NCBI RefSeq assembly: GCF_900637395.1
Contig: NZ_LR134372.1
Coordinates: 992,001 to 1,056,000, forward strand
Reading direction: 5' to 3'
Source: Campylobacter upsaliensis
Lineage (GTDB): Bacteria; Campylobacterota; Campylobacteria; Campylobacterales; Campylobacteraceae
DNA length: 64,000 nt
This document shows, piece by piece, positions 46,785-59,503 of the stretch; position 1 is the stretch's first letter, and each line of letters starts with the position of its first letter. The position numbers and the translations under genes are program-made. Under the pieces are notes generated by a model, which worked only from the letters and a program-made list of their open reading frames with translations, had not been told where the DNA came from and ran no database searches.

Positions 46785-46790
46785 ATTATA
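46785..46790 (-). promoter_or_regulatory. Extended -10 box for lepA
   Basis: TGT-TATAAT on the minus strand, giving a leader of about 22 bases before the lepA ATG. Confidence 0.6.
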
Positions 46791-46859
46791 ACAAAATTAT
46801 GTAAAGCTGAGAAAACTTTTAGGTGTTTATACAAAATTCCATATTGTCATTATAGTGCA

Positions 46860-48110
46860 ACAATTTTTATTGCTCTTAACTTCATACTTAAAATGGCTTT
46901 AATAAACAAAGGAAAATAGCTTTAATGTAGAATTTTAAGCAAAACAAAGGTGGTATTTTATTTTAAGGATTTTGGAATTTTTCTACATTAGGGCTTTAAA
47001 GGTAACTTTGATTTAGATAAGAGCTTTATTATATATATCGTGGCATTTTTTATGCTGACTTCTTGACACTTCCACCAATTTTGCTTCACATATAAAAGGA
47101 AAAATAGACAATAAATAAAATTGACAAACTTAATAATTAAAATAGTTTAAAGAATATAAAAATGAATTTTTGTAATATTTTGTGTTTGATAAATTTATTT
47201 TCGACAATTATTCGCTTATGTCTTGTTTAAAATAAGTATTTTAAAGAATAAAATGAGCCTCTAAACCATTTAATTTTTTTATATCATTTTTGAGTATTAA
47301 AGGCTAAAAAATTTGATTTAGATTTCTTAATTTTCCTTATAAAAGAGAATTTTAACTAGACCCTTATACCAAACCCTCACAACAATTAAACATCAAAAAC
47401 TTAATTTCAACTTTTTGATACTAAATTTTCAACAATTAAATTTCAAAAATCAAACAAAAAATTTTTAATATGACTTTGTAGGGTTTTTTAAGAGACTTTA
47501 AAAAAATTTAAAACAATAAAAACTAAGTTCTTATTAAAGCTTTCATAAAGAATTCAACAGCAAGGAGGCATTATGATAAAAATGATAGACTTAAAAAAGA
47601 GCTTTTTAATAGCTCATTTATATTATGCAAAGTAGTCAAATGCAAGATAGCAATAGTCCCAAATTTATCAATTTTCATAGTTTAAAAATCAATACTTAGA
47701 AAAATTAGCAAATGAGTTATACGGCATTTAATGTTGTTTTATTTTGCAAATTATTTTATCTATACTAAAAAATTTAATTTTGCGTTTTCTAAATTCATTA
47801 AAACTAATTAAGGAGCATTCAAACAAAAAATGCTTAAAATAACGGCGTTTATTTATCGGTGGAGCTTAGTTAAACGGGCTTTTAATAGCCTGTAAAAAGG
47901 GGCTTTAAAACTAACTTTCTAAGCAATGCTTTAAAAGCTTCAGTGCGGTTTCTTTGATAGAGCTTTAAGGGCGTTATATAGCAAACTTATGGTTTCAAAA
48001 AATACTTATGACACCATATTCAAAGGCTATGTATTTTATGGCTTTGTTCATAAACGCTTCAAAGGCATTTCTTAGGCTATAAAAGAGCTATGAAGGTATC
48101 TAAAAAAGAA
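46860..48110. other. Long AT-rich non-coding or degenerate stretch between lepA and the 5S gene
   Basis: About 1.25 kb with no long open frame. It is AT-rich up to about 47800. From about 47840 to 48110 the base use becomes more gene-like: two frames each stay open for 35-45 codons (for example RALRALYSKL..TYDTIFKGYVFYGF around 47955-48066) but are crossed by stops, which suggests a decayed gene on the plus strand. One short frame with a perfect ribosome site is listed separately. I see no tRNA, repeat array or 16S sequence here. Confidence 0.6.
47573..47635 (+). CDS. Possible 20-codon small ORF with a strong ribosome site
   Basis: The sequence CAAGGAGG at 47561-47568 lies 4 bases before an ATG that opens a 20-codon frame (start MIKMIDLKKSF) ending in TAG. 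The ribosome site is stronger than that of most genes in the window. The peptide is amphipathic with a hydrophobic middle (FLIAHLYY). It may be a real small protein, a leader peptide, or the head of a decayed gene whose later frames continue downstream. No homologue is recognised. Confidence 0.35.
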   Translation: MIKMIDLKKSFLIAHLYYAK

Positions 48111-48116
48111 TTAACA

Positions 48117-48235
48117 AGTCCGCAATGAGCTACTTTCCCCCTGCCAGTAAGGCGTAGTATCATCACCCACGATGTGCTTAGCTTCTTGGTTCGGGATGGA
48201 GCAAGGCGTTTCCACATCTGTATAATCACGGACAT
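48117..48235 (-). rRNA. rrf: 5S ribosomal RNA
   Basis: About 119 bases. Read on the minus strand it starts TGTCCGTGATTATACAGATG and includes the conserved CCATCCCGAACC and AAGCTAAGCAC, ending with CTCATTGCGGAC. The two ends (GTCCGTG and the 3' GCGGAC) pair as helix I. It lies 240 bases downstream of the 23S gene. Confidence 0.95.
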
Positions 48236-48372
48236 TGTTATTTAAATATTCTTTGAAAGATTGAATTTAAGAATAAAACTTAATCTTTTATTTCTTTACT
48301 TTTTTCTTTATTCTCTTTCTTCTTTTCTTATCTTTTATCTTAGATAAGTTTTTATATAGAATACTTAAAAAA

Positions 48373-48399
48373 CAATGTTAAGAGCAAGTTTTATTAAAC
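48373..48399 (-). other. Trailer arm of the outer pre-23S stem
   Basis: Fwd CAATGTTAAGAG and CAAGTTTTATTAAAC are nearly identical to the minus-strand leader at 51912-51945 (with a five-base bulge). In the RNA the trailer is therefore complementary to the leader and can pair around the 23S. Confidence 0.7.
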
Positions 48400-48429
48400 T
48401 CTTTACACTTTATTAAGGTTAAACCTTAA

Positions 48430-48443
48430 CAAGGAAGTGATGC
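48430..48443 (-). other. Trailer arm of the inner pre-23S processing stem
   Basis: CAAGGAAGTGATGC here is the exact reverse complement of 51715-51728. Such a stem around 23S is the normal RNase III target in bacteria. Confidence 0.75.
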
Positions 48444-48475
48444 TTTATTAACTTAAAAGATAAGTTAATATTTAT

Positions 48476-51565
<3,090 letters not shown>

Positions 51566-51714
51566 AATGTTCTTTTAGTAAAGAACCAAAGCTAAAGATT
51601 ACCCCGCCAAGCCTTAAGGAAATTCCTTAAGCTTAAGGGCTTGTCTAAAAAGCTCTAGTTCTACTAAAAAAACAATGACATAAAAGCCAAAATTAGCTTT
51701 TTTGATTCTAAAAC

Positions 51715-51728
51715 GCATCACTTCCTTG
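51715..51728 (-). other. Leader arm of the inner pre-23S processing stem
   Basis: GCATCACTTCCTTG on the plus strand, a 14-base exact match to the reverse complement of 48430-48443. Confidence 0.75.
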
Positions 51729-51754
51729 CTAAAGTTTAATGATAAAAGAGCTAT

Positions 51755-51760
51755 ATTATA
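51755..51760 (-). promoter_or_regulatory. Second possible -10 box for 23S
   Basis: TATAAT on the minus strand just upstream of the inner processing stem. Transcription from here would still include the inner stem but not the boxA or outer stem. Confidence 0.4.
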
Positions 51761-51911
51761 AATTGAAACTATATATTTAAAGATAGGTTCATTACATATA
51801 TAAAGACGGAAAGTGTTTAATCTTTAGTTCATATAAACGCAAAGTCAATGTGAAGCTAAAGCGTGTATTAAACTTTATTTCTTTTATCCTTTAACAAGGT
51901 TCAGTAAAATT

Positions 51912-51945
51912 GTTTATTAAAACTTGCTTGTGACTCTTAACAATG
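51912..51945 (-). other. Leader arm of the outer pre-23S stem
   Basis: The minus strand reads CATTGTTAAGAG, a five-base insert TCACA, then AGCAAGTTTTAATAAAC, matching the plus-strand trailer at 48373-48399. Pairing implies transcripts that begin upstream of 51945. Confidence 0.7.
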
Positions 51946-51949
51946 ATAA

Positions 51950-51959
51950 GTTAAAGAAC
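51950..51959 (-). promoter_or_regulatory. boxA-like antitermination element
   Basis: GTTCTTTAAC on the minus strand, close to the rRNA boxA consensus TGCTCTTTAACA, about 52 bases downstream of the predicted transcription start. Confidence 0.6.
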
Positions 51960-52017
51960 GGCTTTCTAAAGGAGTTAAAATGTTGTATTTAGACTTTTTT
52001 AGAAAGTGAAAGTCGAA

Positions 52018-52023
52018 ATTATA
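52018..52023 (-). promoter_or_regulatory. Likely main -10 box of the 23S-5S unit
   Basis: TATAAT on the minus strand preceded by TTATG; predicted start near 52011, followed by a nine-base hairpin and boxA. It lies 42 bases beyond the stop of the Sel1 gene. Confidence 0.6.
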
Positions 52024-52059
52024 CATAAAGAAGCTTAAGGGAAGATGAAAGTGGGAAGA

Positions 52060-52764
52060 TTAATAAATATCAATCCCCCTATCATTTAACTCTCTATATG
52101 CCACACAAGCTTCTTTATGTTTTTTATCACAAGCTATGCCAAAATAGCGTTTTGCCCTTTTCATATCCTTTTTTTCAAGCTGATTATAACGCCCTAAAAT
52201 ATAACAGCTTTCTCCTAATCCAAAAGTGCAAGATTGAGAATAAAAATGTAAAGCGGTGTTTAAATTTTGCCTAACTTTTTCACCCTTCTCATAAAGTAAA
52301 CCAAGCTTATAGCAGGCATTAGCGTCCTTTAACTCGCAAGATTTTTTATAAAAATAAAGACTCAATTCACTATCTTTTTCTTCTTCATAAAATAAAGCTA
52401 TATTGTTGCAACTTCTCGCATCTCCCAATTTGCAAGCTCTATTATAGGCTAAAATCGCCTCATTTTTATAGCCATTTTCCTCTAAACTTAAAGCCAAATT
52501 TGAACACCCCTTAGAATAGCCGAATTTGCAAGCCTTATCATAAAATCGATGGGCTTTTTTCAAGTCTTTTGAAACACCTTGTGCTTTTTCATTCATATAG
52601 CCTAAAGAAAAGCAAGCTCTTGGATTATCTTTTTCACACAAATCTTCAAAAAGCTTATAAGCTTTGGCAAATTTATTAGCCTCATAAAGCTTTAAAGCCT
52701 TTTCTATGTCTTGTGCTAAAAGCCCACTAAGTCCTAAAAATAGTAACAAAATGAATCTTTTCAT
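52060..52764 (-). CDS. Sel1-repeat, Hcp-like cysteine-rich periplasmic protein
   Basis: A 234-residue exported protein. The signal peptide is residues 1-17 (LLLFLGLSGLLA). Six Sel1-like helical repeats follow. Most carry the pair C-x(7)-C (for example LCEKDNPRAC and CKFGYSKGC), the disulfide pattern of Helicobacter cysteine-rich proteins. The role is unknown; such proteins act as protein-binding scaffolds, and some bind penicillin. It overlaps dlp2 by four bases and is the last gene of the frd run. Confidence 0.87.
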   Translation of the reverse strand: MKRFILLLFLGLSGLLAQDIEKALKLYEANKFAKAYKLFEDLCEKDNPRACFSLGYMNEKAQGVSKDLKKAHRFYDKACKFGYSKGCSNLALSLEENGYKNEAILAYNRACKLGDARSCNNIALFYEEEKDSELSLYFYKKSCELKDANACYKLGLLYEKGEKVRQNLNTALHFYSQSCTFGLGESCYILGRYNQLEKKDMKRAKRYFGIACDKKHKEACVAYRELNDRGIDIY

Positions 52765-54590
52765 AAAGCCTTAATCCTTTCCTCTAAAGCTAGAATATAA
52801 TTTAAACGCTTATTGTTTTCCTCTTTTTTAGTTAAAATCAATGCTCTTTTTTGCACAATTAGATCTAAATTCTGCTCAAAAAATATATTAATAACCTTTA
52901 AAATAACAGGCTTTGCAATCAATAAATTTTCAAATTCATACACATTAAGCTCATTTAAAACTCTTTCATAAATTTCGCTTTTTTTAGGATAATATAAAGA
53001 AAATTGTGAGCTGTCAAGCTCGTAAAATGTGCGACTTTCATTAATTTTACGACTAAAAAAACTTAAGCTTAATTTACAAGCGTTTTCATAGTTTGCAAAA
53101 GCTTTAAGATTTAATTTTTCAAAAAAAAGTTCTAAATCCAAATTATTTTTAAATAAAATATTTTCAAAATCGCGTAAAAAATACTCCTCACTCGCACTAG
53201 CAAAGGCTCTAAGGTCGGCAAAATTTTTCTCACTTTGCAAAAAATCATCTTTTTGAATATTGGAAATTCGCGCCTTAAAAAGCAAAATTTCTTTTTTTAA
53301 AGTTTCAAAACTCTCTTTTAAATGCCATTTTAAATCTTCAAAAGAAATTTCAAATTCCTTTTTAATACGCTTAAATTCCCTATTCATCACATCAGAATGG
53401 TAAAACATCGCCAAAAAGGCATCATCGCTGGAAATAAAAGGAGTTTTGTAGCTGTATTTATGATATAAATTTTTCTTAAAAAAACCTTGAGTTTCCTTAT
53501 AAAAAAAAGCCTCCTTTTCTCTAACAAAACTAAAAATTTCTATACTCAAACGCTCAGCAATACTTTTAAGTTGTTCTAAAATTTGGTGATTTAAAAGTTT
53601 AATTTTCTCTCTTAAATCGGCAAAATAAGCTCTTAAATAATTTTCATAGGCTTCAAATTTAAGCTCAAGTTCATTAAAAATAGTATCAAAAAGAATATTT
53701 TCTTCCTTAGTGATTTGGCAAAATTCAAGCAATTTTCTCTTGCTAAATTCACGCTTTAAATTTTTTGTGTCAATGTTTTCTAGATATTTTAATAGAGTAT
53801 TAAAGTTAGATTTATCATATTTATCTTTTTCTTTAGCTTCCTTGCAAGAAATGGCGATAATTTGCTTAAAATATTTTCCAAAAACACTTCCTGCATACTC
53901 AAGGACTCTTTCAAGTTCTACCTGATTTAATTTATCCTTTTGATTTAAGACGCACAAGCTATTTTTACCAAGAAGTTTTAAATTTGCTTTAATAGCATCC
54001 TCTTCGCTTTTTTTGCCCGCATTATCAATTAGACTTAACCAAATCACACAGTGAATATTCTCAAGCTCCCTAAAAGTCGTTAGCGTATCGCTTTCATTTG
54101 CATTAAGTCCGGGAGTATCCACAAGACTTAAATGCTTTAAAAGTGGCACAGGCGCATAAATATGTATGCTTTTAGCTTCTTTTAAGCTTTTTCTTTGATC
54201 TGTATAAAATTCAAGCTCACTAAGCTCTGCGATAACATCGCTTCCATCTTCAAATTCTACACGCAAAATATAATCTTTTCCATAATGTAAAAAAGTGGGT
54301 TTAAAGGTAACAGGCACAACACCAGTCGGCAAATATTCACGCCCTAAAATCAAATTTAAAAGACTTGATTTTCCACTAGAAAATTGACCTATAATGGCTA
54401 TTTGTATATTTTTCTCCAAAGAAAAAATGAGGCTTTTTAAACGCTCTTTTAAGCCTAAACTAAGATGCATAAAAGGTTCATCAAAATCTTTACAAAGCTT
54501 TTTTATCTTTCCTTCAAAACTCTCATCAAATTCTTTTTTATAAGCGTTTTCATAGGCATCAATAAATTGTTTTAAAAACTCAATTTGCAT
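52761..54590 (-). CDS. Dynamin-like GTPase, second of the pair (DLP2)
   Basis: Bacterial dynamins remodel and tether membranes. The 609-residue protein has a GTPase domain with P-loop GQFSSGKSSLLN near residue 66, DTPGLNANE near 158, and NQKDKL (G4) near 216. Long helical bundles follow from about 290, with a lysine-rich basic tail. In C. jejuni the two paired dynamins form a heterotetramer that bridges membranes. The start overlaps the end of the first dynamin gene by 11 bases, fixing their stoichiometric production. Confidence 0.92.
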   Translation of the reverse strand: MQIEFLKQFIDAYENAYKKEFDESFEGKIKKLCKDFDEPFMHLSLGLKERLKSLIFSLEKNIQIAIIGQFSSGKSSLLNLILGREYLPTGVVPVTFKPTFLHYGKDYILRVEFEDGSDVIAELSELEFYTDQRKSLKEAKSIHIYAPVPLLKHLSLVDTPGLNANESDTLTTFRELENIHCVIWLSLIDNAGKKSEEDAIKANLKLLGKNSLCVLNQKDKLNQVELERVLEYAGSVFGKYFKQIIAISCKEAKEKDKYDKSNFNTLLKYLENIDTKNLKREFSKRKLLEFCQITKEENILFDTIFNELELKFEAYENYLRAYFADLREKIKLLNHQILEQLKSIAERLSIEIFSFVREKEAFFYKETQGFFKKNLYHKYSYKTPFISSDDAFLAMFYHSDVMNREFKRIKKEFEISFEDLKWHLKESFETLKKEILLFKARISNIQKDDFLQSEKNFADLRAFASASEEYFLRDFENILFKNNLDLELFFEKLNLKAFANYENACKLSLSFFSRKINESRTFYELDSSQFSLYYPKKSEIYERVLNELNVYEFENLLIAKPVILKVINIFFEQNLDLIVQKRALILTKKEENNKRLNYILALEERIKAL

Positions 54591-56763
54591 TTAAAAGATC
54601 CTTTTGAAGTTCTTTTAGCTCGGCAATTTTTTCTAAATTTGCTTCATAATTTTGCGTAAAATCAAAATGTTCTTTTTCTAAATTTTGAAGTAAATTTGTG
54701 AGATTTCTTAATTTTTCTTTCACATTTTTTTCAAAATACGCTAATTTTTCATTTAGAAAATTTAAAAAGTTTCCATTTATATCTAAATTTTCCAAAATCT
54801 TATCAAGCTCAAACCCCATAAAAGCTTCCGTTATAAGCTTGTCTAATTTTTTTTCCATAGTAAAAATATCGCTTTTTTCTTGTATCATTTGACCAAGTTC
54901 TAGCTTTAAAAACGCAAATTGATCTGTCGCAAAAATATCCTCTATCGCCCTTGAAATGCCCTCTTTAAAGTCTTCAAAACCACTATCAAATTCTGCTTGC
55001 AAGAAATCATATTTTAAGCTTAAATTTTTCTTAATATCATCAATTTTCTTCAAATTCTCAAATTTTACCTCTCTTAAAATGTCATTAATCCCATCTCTTG
55101 TCGTAATATCAACCATATTTAAAACTCGATTTAAATCAAGTTTTTTAGCATTATTATTAAGATATTTTAATTCATCAATTAAGCGTTCCTTAAGCTTTTT
55201 GGCTAAAAGCAGGACAAGTTGATTAATATCATTTTGAGAATTTCTAAGCTTTGAAATGGAATTTTTAATATCATCTTTGGCATTTAAAAGTTCTCTTTCT
55301 TGTTTTTTAAATTCCGCTAAAAATTGCATATTTTCATCTTGAGTGGCATGTGAGCTTTCTTTAAAAAGCTTATTTTGCATTTCATACTCGCTTAAGATTT
55401 GCACAAGCTCTAAACCAAGCTCTTTTTTATAGGCATTTAAAGCCGTTTTACTTTTCTCTCCAGAATAGAGCGCATTTAATAAATATCTTTCAAATTCCTC
55501 CATTCCGCTTTGCCCAAATTCCTCTTTGCCTACCAAATTTTTATAAAAGTCATTTGCTTTTTTTGCGCTCACACAGAGAAAATCAATTTTTTCAATCAAC
55601 ATTTCCTCTCCCTTAAGTCTCTCTTTTAACGAATTTTTCGTATAAGCAATAACCTCTTTTAAATCCTCCTCACTCAATAAATCCGCCTTAGTCAAAACGA
55701 CCAAAAATTTACCAAGACGCGAATTTAATAAACAAGAAACTAAAAATTCCATATCCTTTTGTGTCAAGCTTTGAGAAGCATTCATTAAGTGAATCAAAAA
55801 ATCACTTTGTTTCAAATAAGTTTTCGTCAATAATTCTCTTTGAATAACTACATCATCAAGCCCCGGAGTATCAACTATGGAAATATTATTTTGCAAAAAT
55901 TTCAAATCTGCCTCAAGTTCAATTTTTTTAATAAAGGCTGAAATTTGATTTTTTGCGCTGCTAAATTCTTTAAGTTCTTCTTGTGAAATTTCTTTTATTA
56001 TGCCGTCTTCTTGGATAAAATCAGCAATATTATATGTATTAGAAAGTTCACGCACAAAGCTTTCAAGTTCAGTATTAAATTTAGAATTTGAAAGGATATG
56101 TTCCCACTCTTTTTTATTCCAAAAATATAGTTTTGCTTTTTTAGATTTTCCATATTTTAACACGCTTAAATTTGCAGTTTCTGGTATATTTGAAACACCC
56201 AAAAATTCTTCTTTTAATAAAGCATTTAAAAGGCTTGATTTACCAGCGTTCATCACGCCTGTAACGGCGACATTAAATTCTAAATTTTTAAATTTTTCTA
56301 AAGCTTCTTGTAAATTTTCTTTACTAGTTTGACTAAGAGCTAGGGACTGAAGCTTGAAGTTAATAGCATCTAACTCATTAAAAGAAGTTTCAAAAAGGGC
56401 TTTTTTATCTTTTTCTTCTAGTTTAGTCTTTTCTATAAATTTTATTATCAAATCATTGTTAGTTATCTTTTCTAAAATCCTCAAAGCTTTTAACAAATCT
56501 TTTTGATTTAAAAAACCTTTTTGCAAAAGATTTAAAGTGCAAATTTGTGCATATTGAATACTAAAAATATCCACTCTTAAAGCAATTTTTTTCATAATAT
56601 TTGCAAATTCTTTTAAGAGAAAATACCTTTCATAATTTGTTTCATCAACACTTAAAATAATAGCAAATTCACTAAGATCAAGTTGGATTGAATGGTCAAA
56701 AATCGAGTTAAAATCTAAAAATTGTAATTTATTTTGCCAAAGTTGCTGAAGAATATTTTGCAT
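54580..56763 (-). CDS. Dynamin-like GTPase, first of the pair (DLP1)
   Basis: A 727-residue partner of the following dynamin. A helical N-terminal region of about 150 residues comes first, then the GTPase with GVMNAGKSSLLNALL near residue 171, the switch threonine in PETANLS near 194, VDTPGLDDV near 300 and TKADLLSEE near 362. The rest is helical, with a hydrophobic patch that in dynamins contacts membrane. The ATG at 56763 has its ribosome site AAGGGGG inside the 3' arm of a hairpin (56769-56788) that lies between it and frdB, so translation may be regulated. Confidence 0.92.
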   Translation of the reverse strand: MQNILQQLWQNKLQFLDFNSIFDHSIQLDLSEFAIILSVDETNYERYFLLKEFANIMKKIALRVDIFSIQYAQICTLNLLQKGFLNQKDLLKALRILEKITNNDLIIKFIEKTKLEEKDKKALFETSFNELDAINFKLQSLALSQTSKENLQEALEKFKNLEFNVAVTGVMNAGKSSLLNALLKEEFLGVSNIPETANLSVLKYGKSKKAKLYFWNKKEWEHILSNSKFNTELESFVRELSNTYNIADFIQEDGIIKEISQEELKEFSSAKNQISAFIKKIELEADLKFLQNNISIVDTPGLDDVVIQRELLTKTYLKQSDFLIHLMNASQSLTQKDMEFLVSCLLNSRLGKFLVVLTKADLLSEEDLKEVIAYTKNSLKERLKGEEMLIEKIDFLCVSAKKANDFYKNLVGKEEFGQSGMEEFERYLLNALYSGEKSKTALNAYKKELGLELVQILSEYEMQNKLFKESSHATQDENMQFLAEFKKQERELLNAKDDIKNSISKLRNSQNDINQLVLLLAKKLKERLIDELKYLNNNAKKLDLNRVLNMVDITTRDGINDILREVKFENLKKIDDIKKNLSLKYDFLQAEFDSGFEDFKEGISRAIEDIFATDQFAFLKLELGQMIQEKSDIFTMEKKLDKLITEAFMGFELDKILENLDINGNFLNFLNEKLAYFEKNVKEKLRNLTNLLQNLEKEHFDFTQNYEANLEKIAELKELQKDLLNAN

Positions 56764-56768
56764 TAAAA

Positions 56769-56788
56769 TCCCCCTTTAAAAAGGGGGA
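56769..56788 (-). promoter_or_regulatory. Hairpin between frdB and dlp1 that covers the dlp1 ribosome site
   Basis: On the minus strand TCCCCCTTT and AAAGGGGGA form a nine-base stem with a minimal loop. The 3' arm contains AAGGGGGA, the Shine-Dalgarno site, six bases before the ATG at 56763. The hairpin lies 6 bases after the frdB stop (56794) and is followed by ATTTTA, so it could act as a partial terminator, an RNA 3' end stabiliser, or a translational block. Confidence 0.7.
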
Positions 56789-56793
56789 AATAT

Positions 56794-57519
56794 TTATTTA
56801 CATTTTTGTGCAACAAGTTGTCTTCTCATATAGGCTATTTTACTTTGTAAAGGCAATTCCTTAGGGCAATTATCCTCACAAGCAAGCAAAGACATACAGC
56901 CAAAAACTCCATCATCATCACCCACAAGCTCGTAAAAATCCTCTACGCTTCTGTGATCGTGTGGATCTTGCAAGTATCTTGCAGTGCGAAGAAGCCCTGT
57001 CGCTGCGATGAAATTAGGACGCATTAATTTAGTCGCACACGAAGCTACACAAATTCCACACTCAATACAACGATCTAGCTCAAAAGTCTCATCAGCTACT
57101 TCAGGCTCAATGCGTTCTTCAATTTTGGAAATATCAGTTTCTTTTTCATTATGCACCCAACTTTCCACTCTTTTACACATATCCTCAAACCACTCGCCCG
57201 TATTGACACTTAAATCCTTAATGTGTCTAAACGCTGGCATAGGCATAAGCTCAATTACGCCATCTGGATAATCCTTAGTTAAAGTTTTGCAAGCAAGTTT
57301 TGGAACTCCATTAATCATCATCGCGCAACTTCCACAAATCCCTGCACGACAAACAAAGTCAAAGCTCAAATCCGCATCCATTTTTTCGCGTATTTGTGTC
57401 AAGCATACAAAAACCGTCATAAAAGGAGTTTCCTCAAGCTCATAAGTTACAAAATGCGGCTTTGAAATTTTGCTTAAAGGGTTATATTTAAACGCCTTTA
57501 TTGTTAATTTCCTACTCAT
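56794..57519 (-). CDS. frdB: Fumarate reductase iron-sulfur subunit
   Basis: Carries electrons between menaquinol at FrdC and the flavin in FrdA. The 241-residue protein has the 2Fe-2S motif CRAGICGSC near residue 57 with its fourth Cys in LACKTL near 76. The C-x2-C-x2-C-x3-C of the 4Fe-4S centre is in [11 protein letters not shown] near 151, followed by [15 protein letters not shown] for the last centre. The start overlaps the frdA stop by 8 bases. Confidence 0.96.
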   Translation of the reverse strand: MSRKLTIKAFKYNPLSKISKPHFVTYELEETPFMTVFVCLTQIREKMDADLSFDFVCRAGICGSCAMMINGVPKLACKTLTKDYPDGVIELMPMPAFRHIKDLSVNTGEWFEDMCKRVESWVHNEKETDISKIEERIEPEVADETFELDRCIECGICVASCATKLMRPNFIAATGLLRTARYLQDPHDHRSVEDFYELVGDDDGVFGCMSLLACEDNCPKELPLQSKIAYMRRQLVAQKCK

Positions 57520-59503
57520 AATCCACTCCTATTCTTTGATTTGGTGCTTTATATTTGGCTTGAAGCTCATAAGGCATTAAAGCATTTTGAATTTCATAAC
57601 GACCCTTACCCTCGCTTTCCATTTTTTCGCGAATCGCATCAACTTCAGCTTGACGCTTTTCACTCAATGGATTTTCGATGATATTACCTTTAGCCCCATA
57701 TCCCCTAAAGGCTGGTGGCATTTCCATTTTCATAATGTCAAGCTCATCATACTCTACTTTTGGTAAGGTTTCACCATCAACCCAGTAAGTCAGCGTTCTT
57801 TTCATCCAATTTAAATCATCTCTTTTTGGATAATCTTCTCTATAATGCGCTCCACGACTTTCCGTTCTTAAAAGCGCACCATAAGCAACGCAAAGAGCGA
57901 TTTTAAGCATTCTAGGCACCCTATAAGCTTCTTCAAGCTCAGGATTTGCCGCATTTAATTCTTTACAATGCACTTTAACATTTAAAGATTTTTTATAAAG
58001 CTCTTCAAGCTCATTAACGGCTTCTTTTAAGCCCTCGCCCGTTCTAAAAATGGCAACCTTATCCCACATTACCTCTTTCATTCTATTTTTAATTTCAAAA
58101 ACATCATTTTGTCCCTCTTTATCCACTAAAGATTTAAGATATTGATATTCTTTACTTAAAAAATCTTTTACAACATTAGTATCTACAACTTCACCATTAT
58201 TTTTACAATAATCCGCAAAATAATCGCCCACTATCATACCTGCTACAACGGTTTCAGCACAAGAATTTCCGCCCAAACGATTAAAACCATGCATATCCCA
58301 GCAAGCTGCTTCACCACAAGCAAAAAGTCCATCTAGCCACTGACTTTCTCCTGTTGGCTTAGTGCGAATCCCGCCCATTGAATAGTGTTGCATAGGAAGC
58401 ACAGGCGCCCATCCTTTAGGACCCTCATCAGCTGGGTCGATACCATTGAAAGTTTTGCAAATATCTTGCACATCACGCAAATTCTTTTCAACATGTGCTC
58501 TACCCAAAATAGAAATATCAAGCCACAAATGATCTCCATAAGGACTTTTCACACCCTTACCCTTACGAATATGCTCCATCATTCTACGACTCACAACATC
58601 ACGGCTAGCAAGTTCTTTTTTTTCTGGCTCATAATCAGGCATAAAGCGGTAACCATCCACATCACGCAAAATCCCACCATCACCACGACAACCTTCAGTC
58701 AGCAAAATTCCGCTTGGCACAATAGGAGTTGGGTGAAACTGCACGGCTTCCATATTAGAAAGTCTGCAAAGTCCAGTTTCAAGGGCGATAGCAGCACCTG
58801 TTCCCTCACAAATGACCGCATTGGTTGTTTGTTTATAAATTCGACCATAACCTCCCGTGGCTATCATCGTTCCTCTCGCTATATAAGCGATAAGTTGCCC
58901 ATTTGTTAAATCTCTAGCAATCACGCCTAAACATTTTTTACCATCGTGAATGATACGCACTGCTTCCATTCTATCAATAACTTTAACTTGATGCTTAATC
59001 GCTTCATTTGCTACACCATAAAGCATACAATGCCCTGTCGCATCGGCGATATAACAGGTTCGCCATTTTTTCGTTCCCCCAAAATCCCTTGCGTTAATAA
59101 GTCCGTGTGCCTCTTCTTTTTCTTCAATCACGGTTTTTTGTGCGTTGATAACTACCGTTCTAGGACCCTTAGTAACTCTAGTCCAAGGCACACCCCAAGC
59201 CGCAAGTTCCCTAACAGCCTTTGGTGCAGTTTGAGCAAACATTCTTGCAACCTCTTGATCGCACCCCCAATCAGAGCCTTTTACGGTATCTGCAAAGTGT
59301 AAATCCTCATTATCTCCCTCACCCTTAGCACCATTTCCAAGACTTGCTTGCATACCACCTTGCACGGCTGCTGAGTGGGAACGCTTCACAGGACAAATAC
59401 TTAAAAGCGTAACGCTTTGCCCACTTTTTGCCACTTCAATGGCTGCCCTAAGTCCTGCTAGACCGCCGCCTATTACTAAAGCATCACTATATTGTATATT
59501 CAT
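57512..59503 (-). CDS. frdA: Fumarate reductase flavoprotein subunit
   Basis: Catalytic subunit reducing fumarate to succinate; in Campylobacter it also provides succinate dehydrogenase activity. The 663-residue protein has the FAD motif [10 protein letters not shown] near residue 13 and the FAD-linking His in [11 protein letters not shown] near 41-51. The active-site Arg is in the tract [16 protein letters not shown] near 570. The ATG at 59503 (MNIQYSDAL) has GGAG six bases upstream; the ATG at 59515 has none. It overlaps both frdC and frdB. Confidence 0.97.
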   Translation of the reverse strand: MNIQYSDALVIGGGLAGLRAAIEVAKSGQSVTLLSICPVKRSHSAAVQGGMQASLGNGAKGEGDNEDLHFADTVKGSDWGCDQEVARMFAQTAPKAVRELAAWGVPWTRVTKGPRTVVINAQKTVIEEKEEAHGLINARDFGGTKKWRTCYIADATGHCMLYGVANEAIKHQVKVIDRMEAVRIIHDGKKCLGVIARDLTNGQLIAYIARGTMIATGGYGRIYKQTTNAVICEGTGAAIALETGLCRLSNMEAVQFHPTPIVPSGILLTEGCRGDGGILRDVDGYRFMPDYEPEKKELASRDVVSRRMMEHIRKGKGVKSPYGDHLWLDISILGRAHVEKNLRDVQDICKTFNGIDPADEGPKGWAPVLPMQHYSMGGIRTKPTGESQWLDGLFACGEAACWDMHGFNRLGGNSCAETVVAGMIVGDYFADYCKNNGEVVDTNVVKDFLSKEYQYLKSLVDKEGQNDVFEIKNRMKEVMWDKVAIFRTGEGLKEAVNELEELYKKSLNVKVHCKELNAANPELEEAYRVPRMLKIALCVAYGALLRTESRGAHYREDYPKRDDLNWMKRTLTYWVDGETLPKVEYDELDIMKMEMPPAFRGYGAKGNIIENPLSEKRQAEVDAIREKMESEGKGRYEIQNALMPYELQAKYKAPNQRIGVDYE

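Larger units (their letters stand above)
51566..52059 (-). other. Leader region of the 23S-5S unit; no 16S or tRNA
   Basis: A stretch of 494 bases between the 23S 5' end and the Sel1 gene. It holds a promoter (52018-52023), a leader hairpin (51962-51970 with 51998-52006), a boxA-like site (51950-51959), the two leader arms of the pre-23S stems, and a second TATAAT (51755-51760). There is no tRNA-Ala, tRNA-Ile or 16S sequence. Confidence 0.75.

Noticed and set aside
46757-46834. N-terminal extension of lepA
   Set aside because: The extra residues overlap the promoter and lack a ribosome site; LepA proteins begin at [18 protein letters not shown]-like sequence.
51980-52009. Nine-codon plus-strand frame with AAAGGAG upstream
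   Set aside because: It falls inside the leader hairpin of the 23S unit, on the opposite strand, and is explained by that structure.
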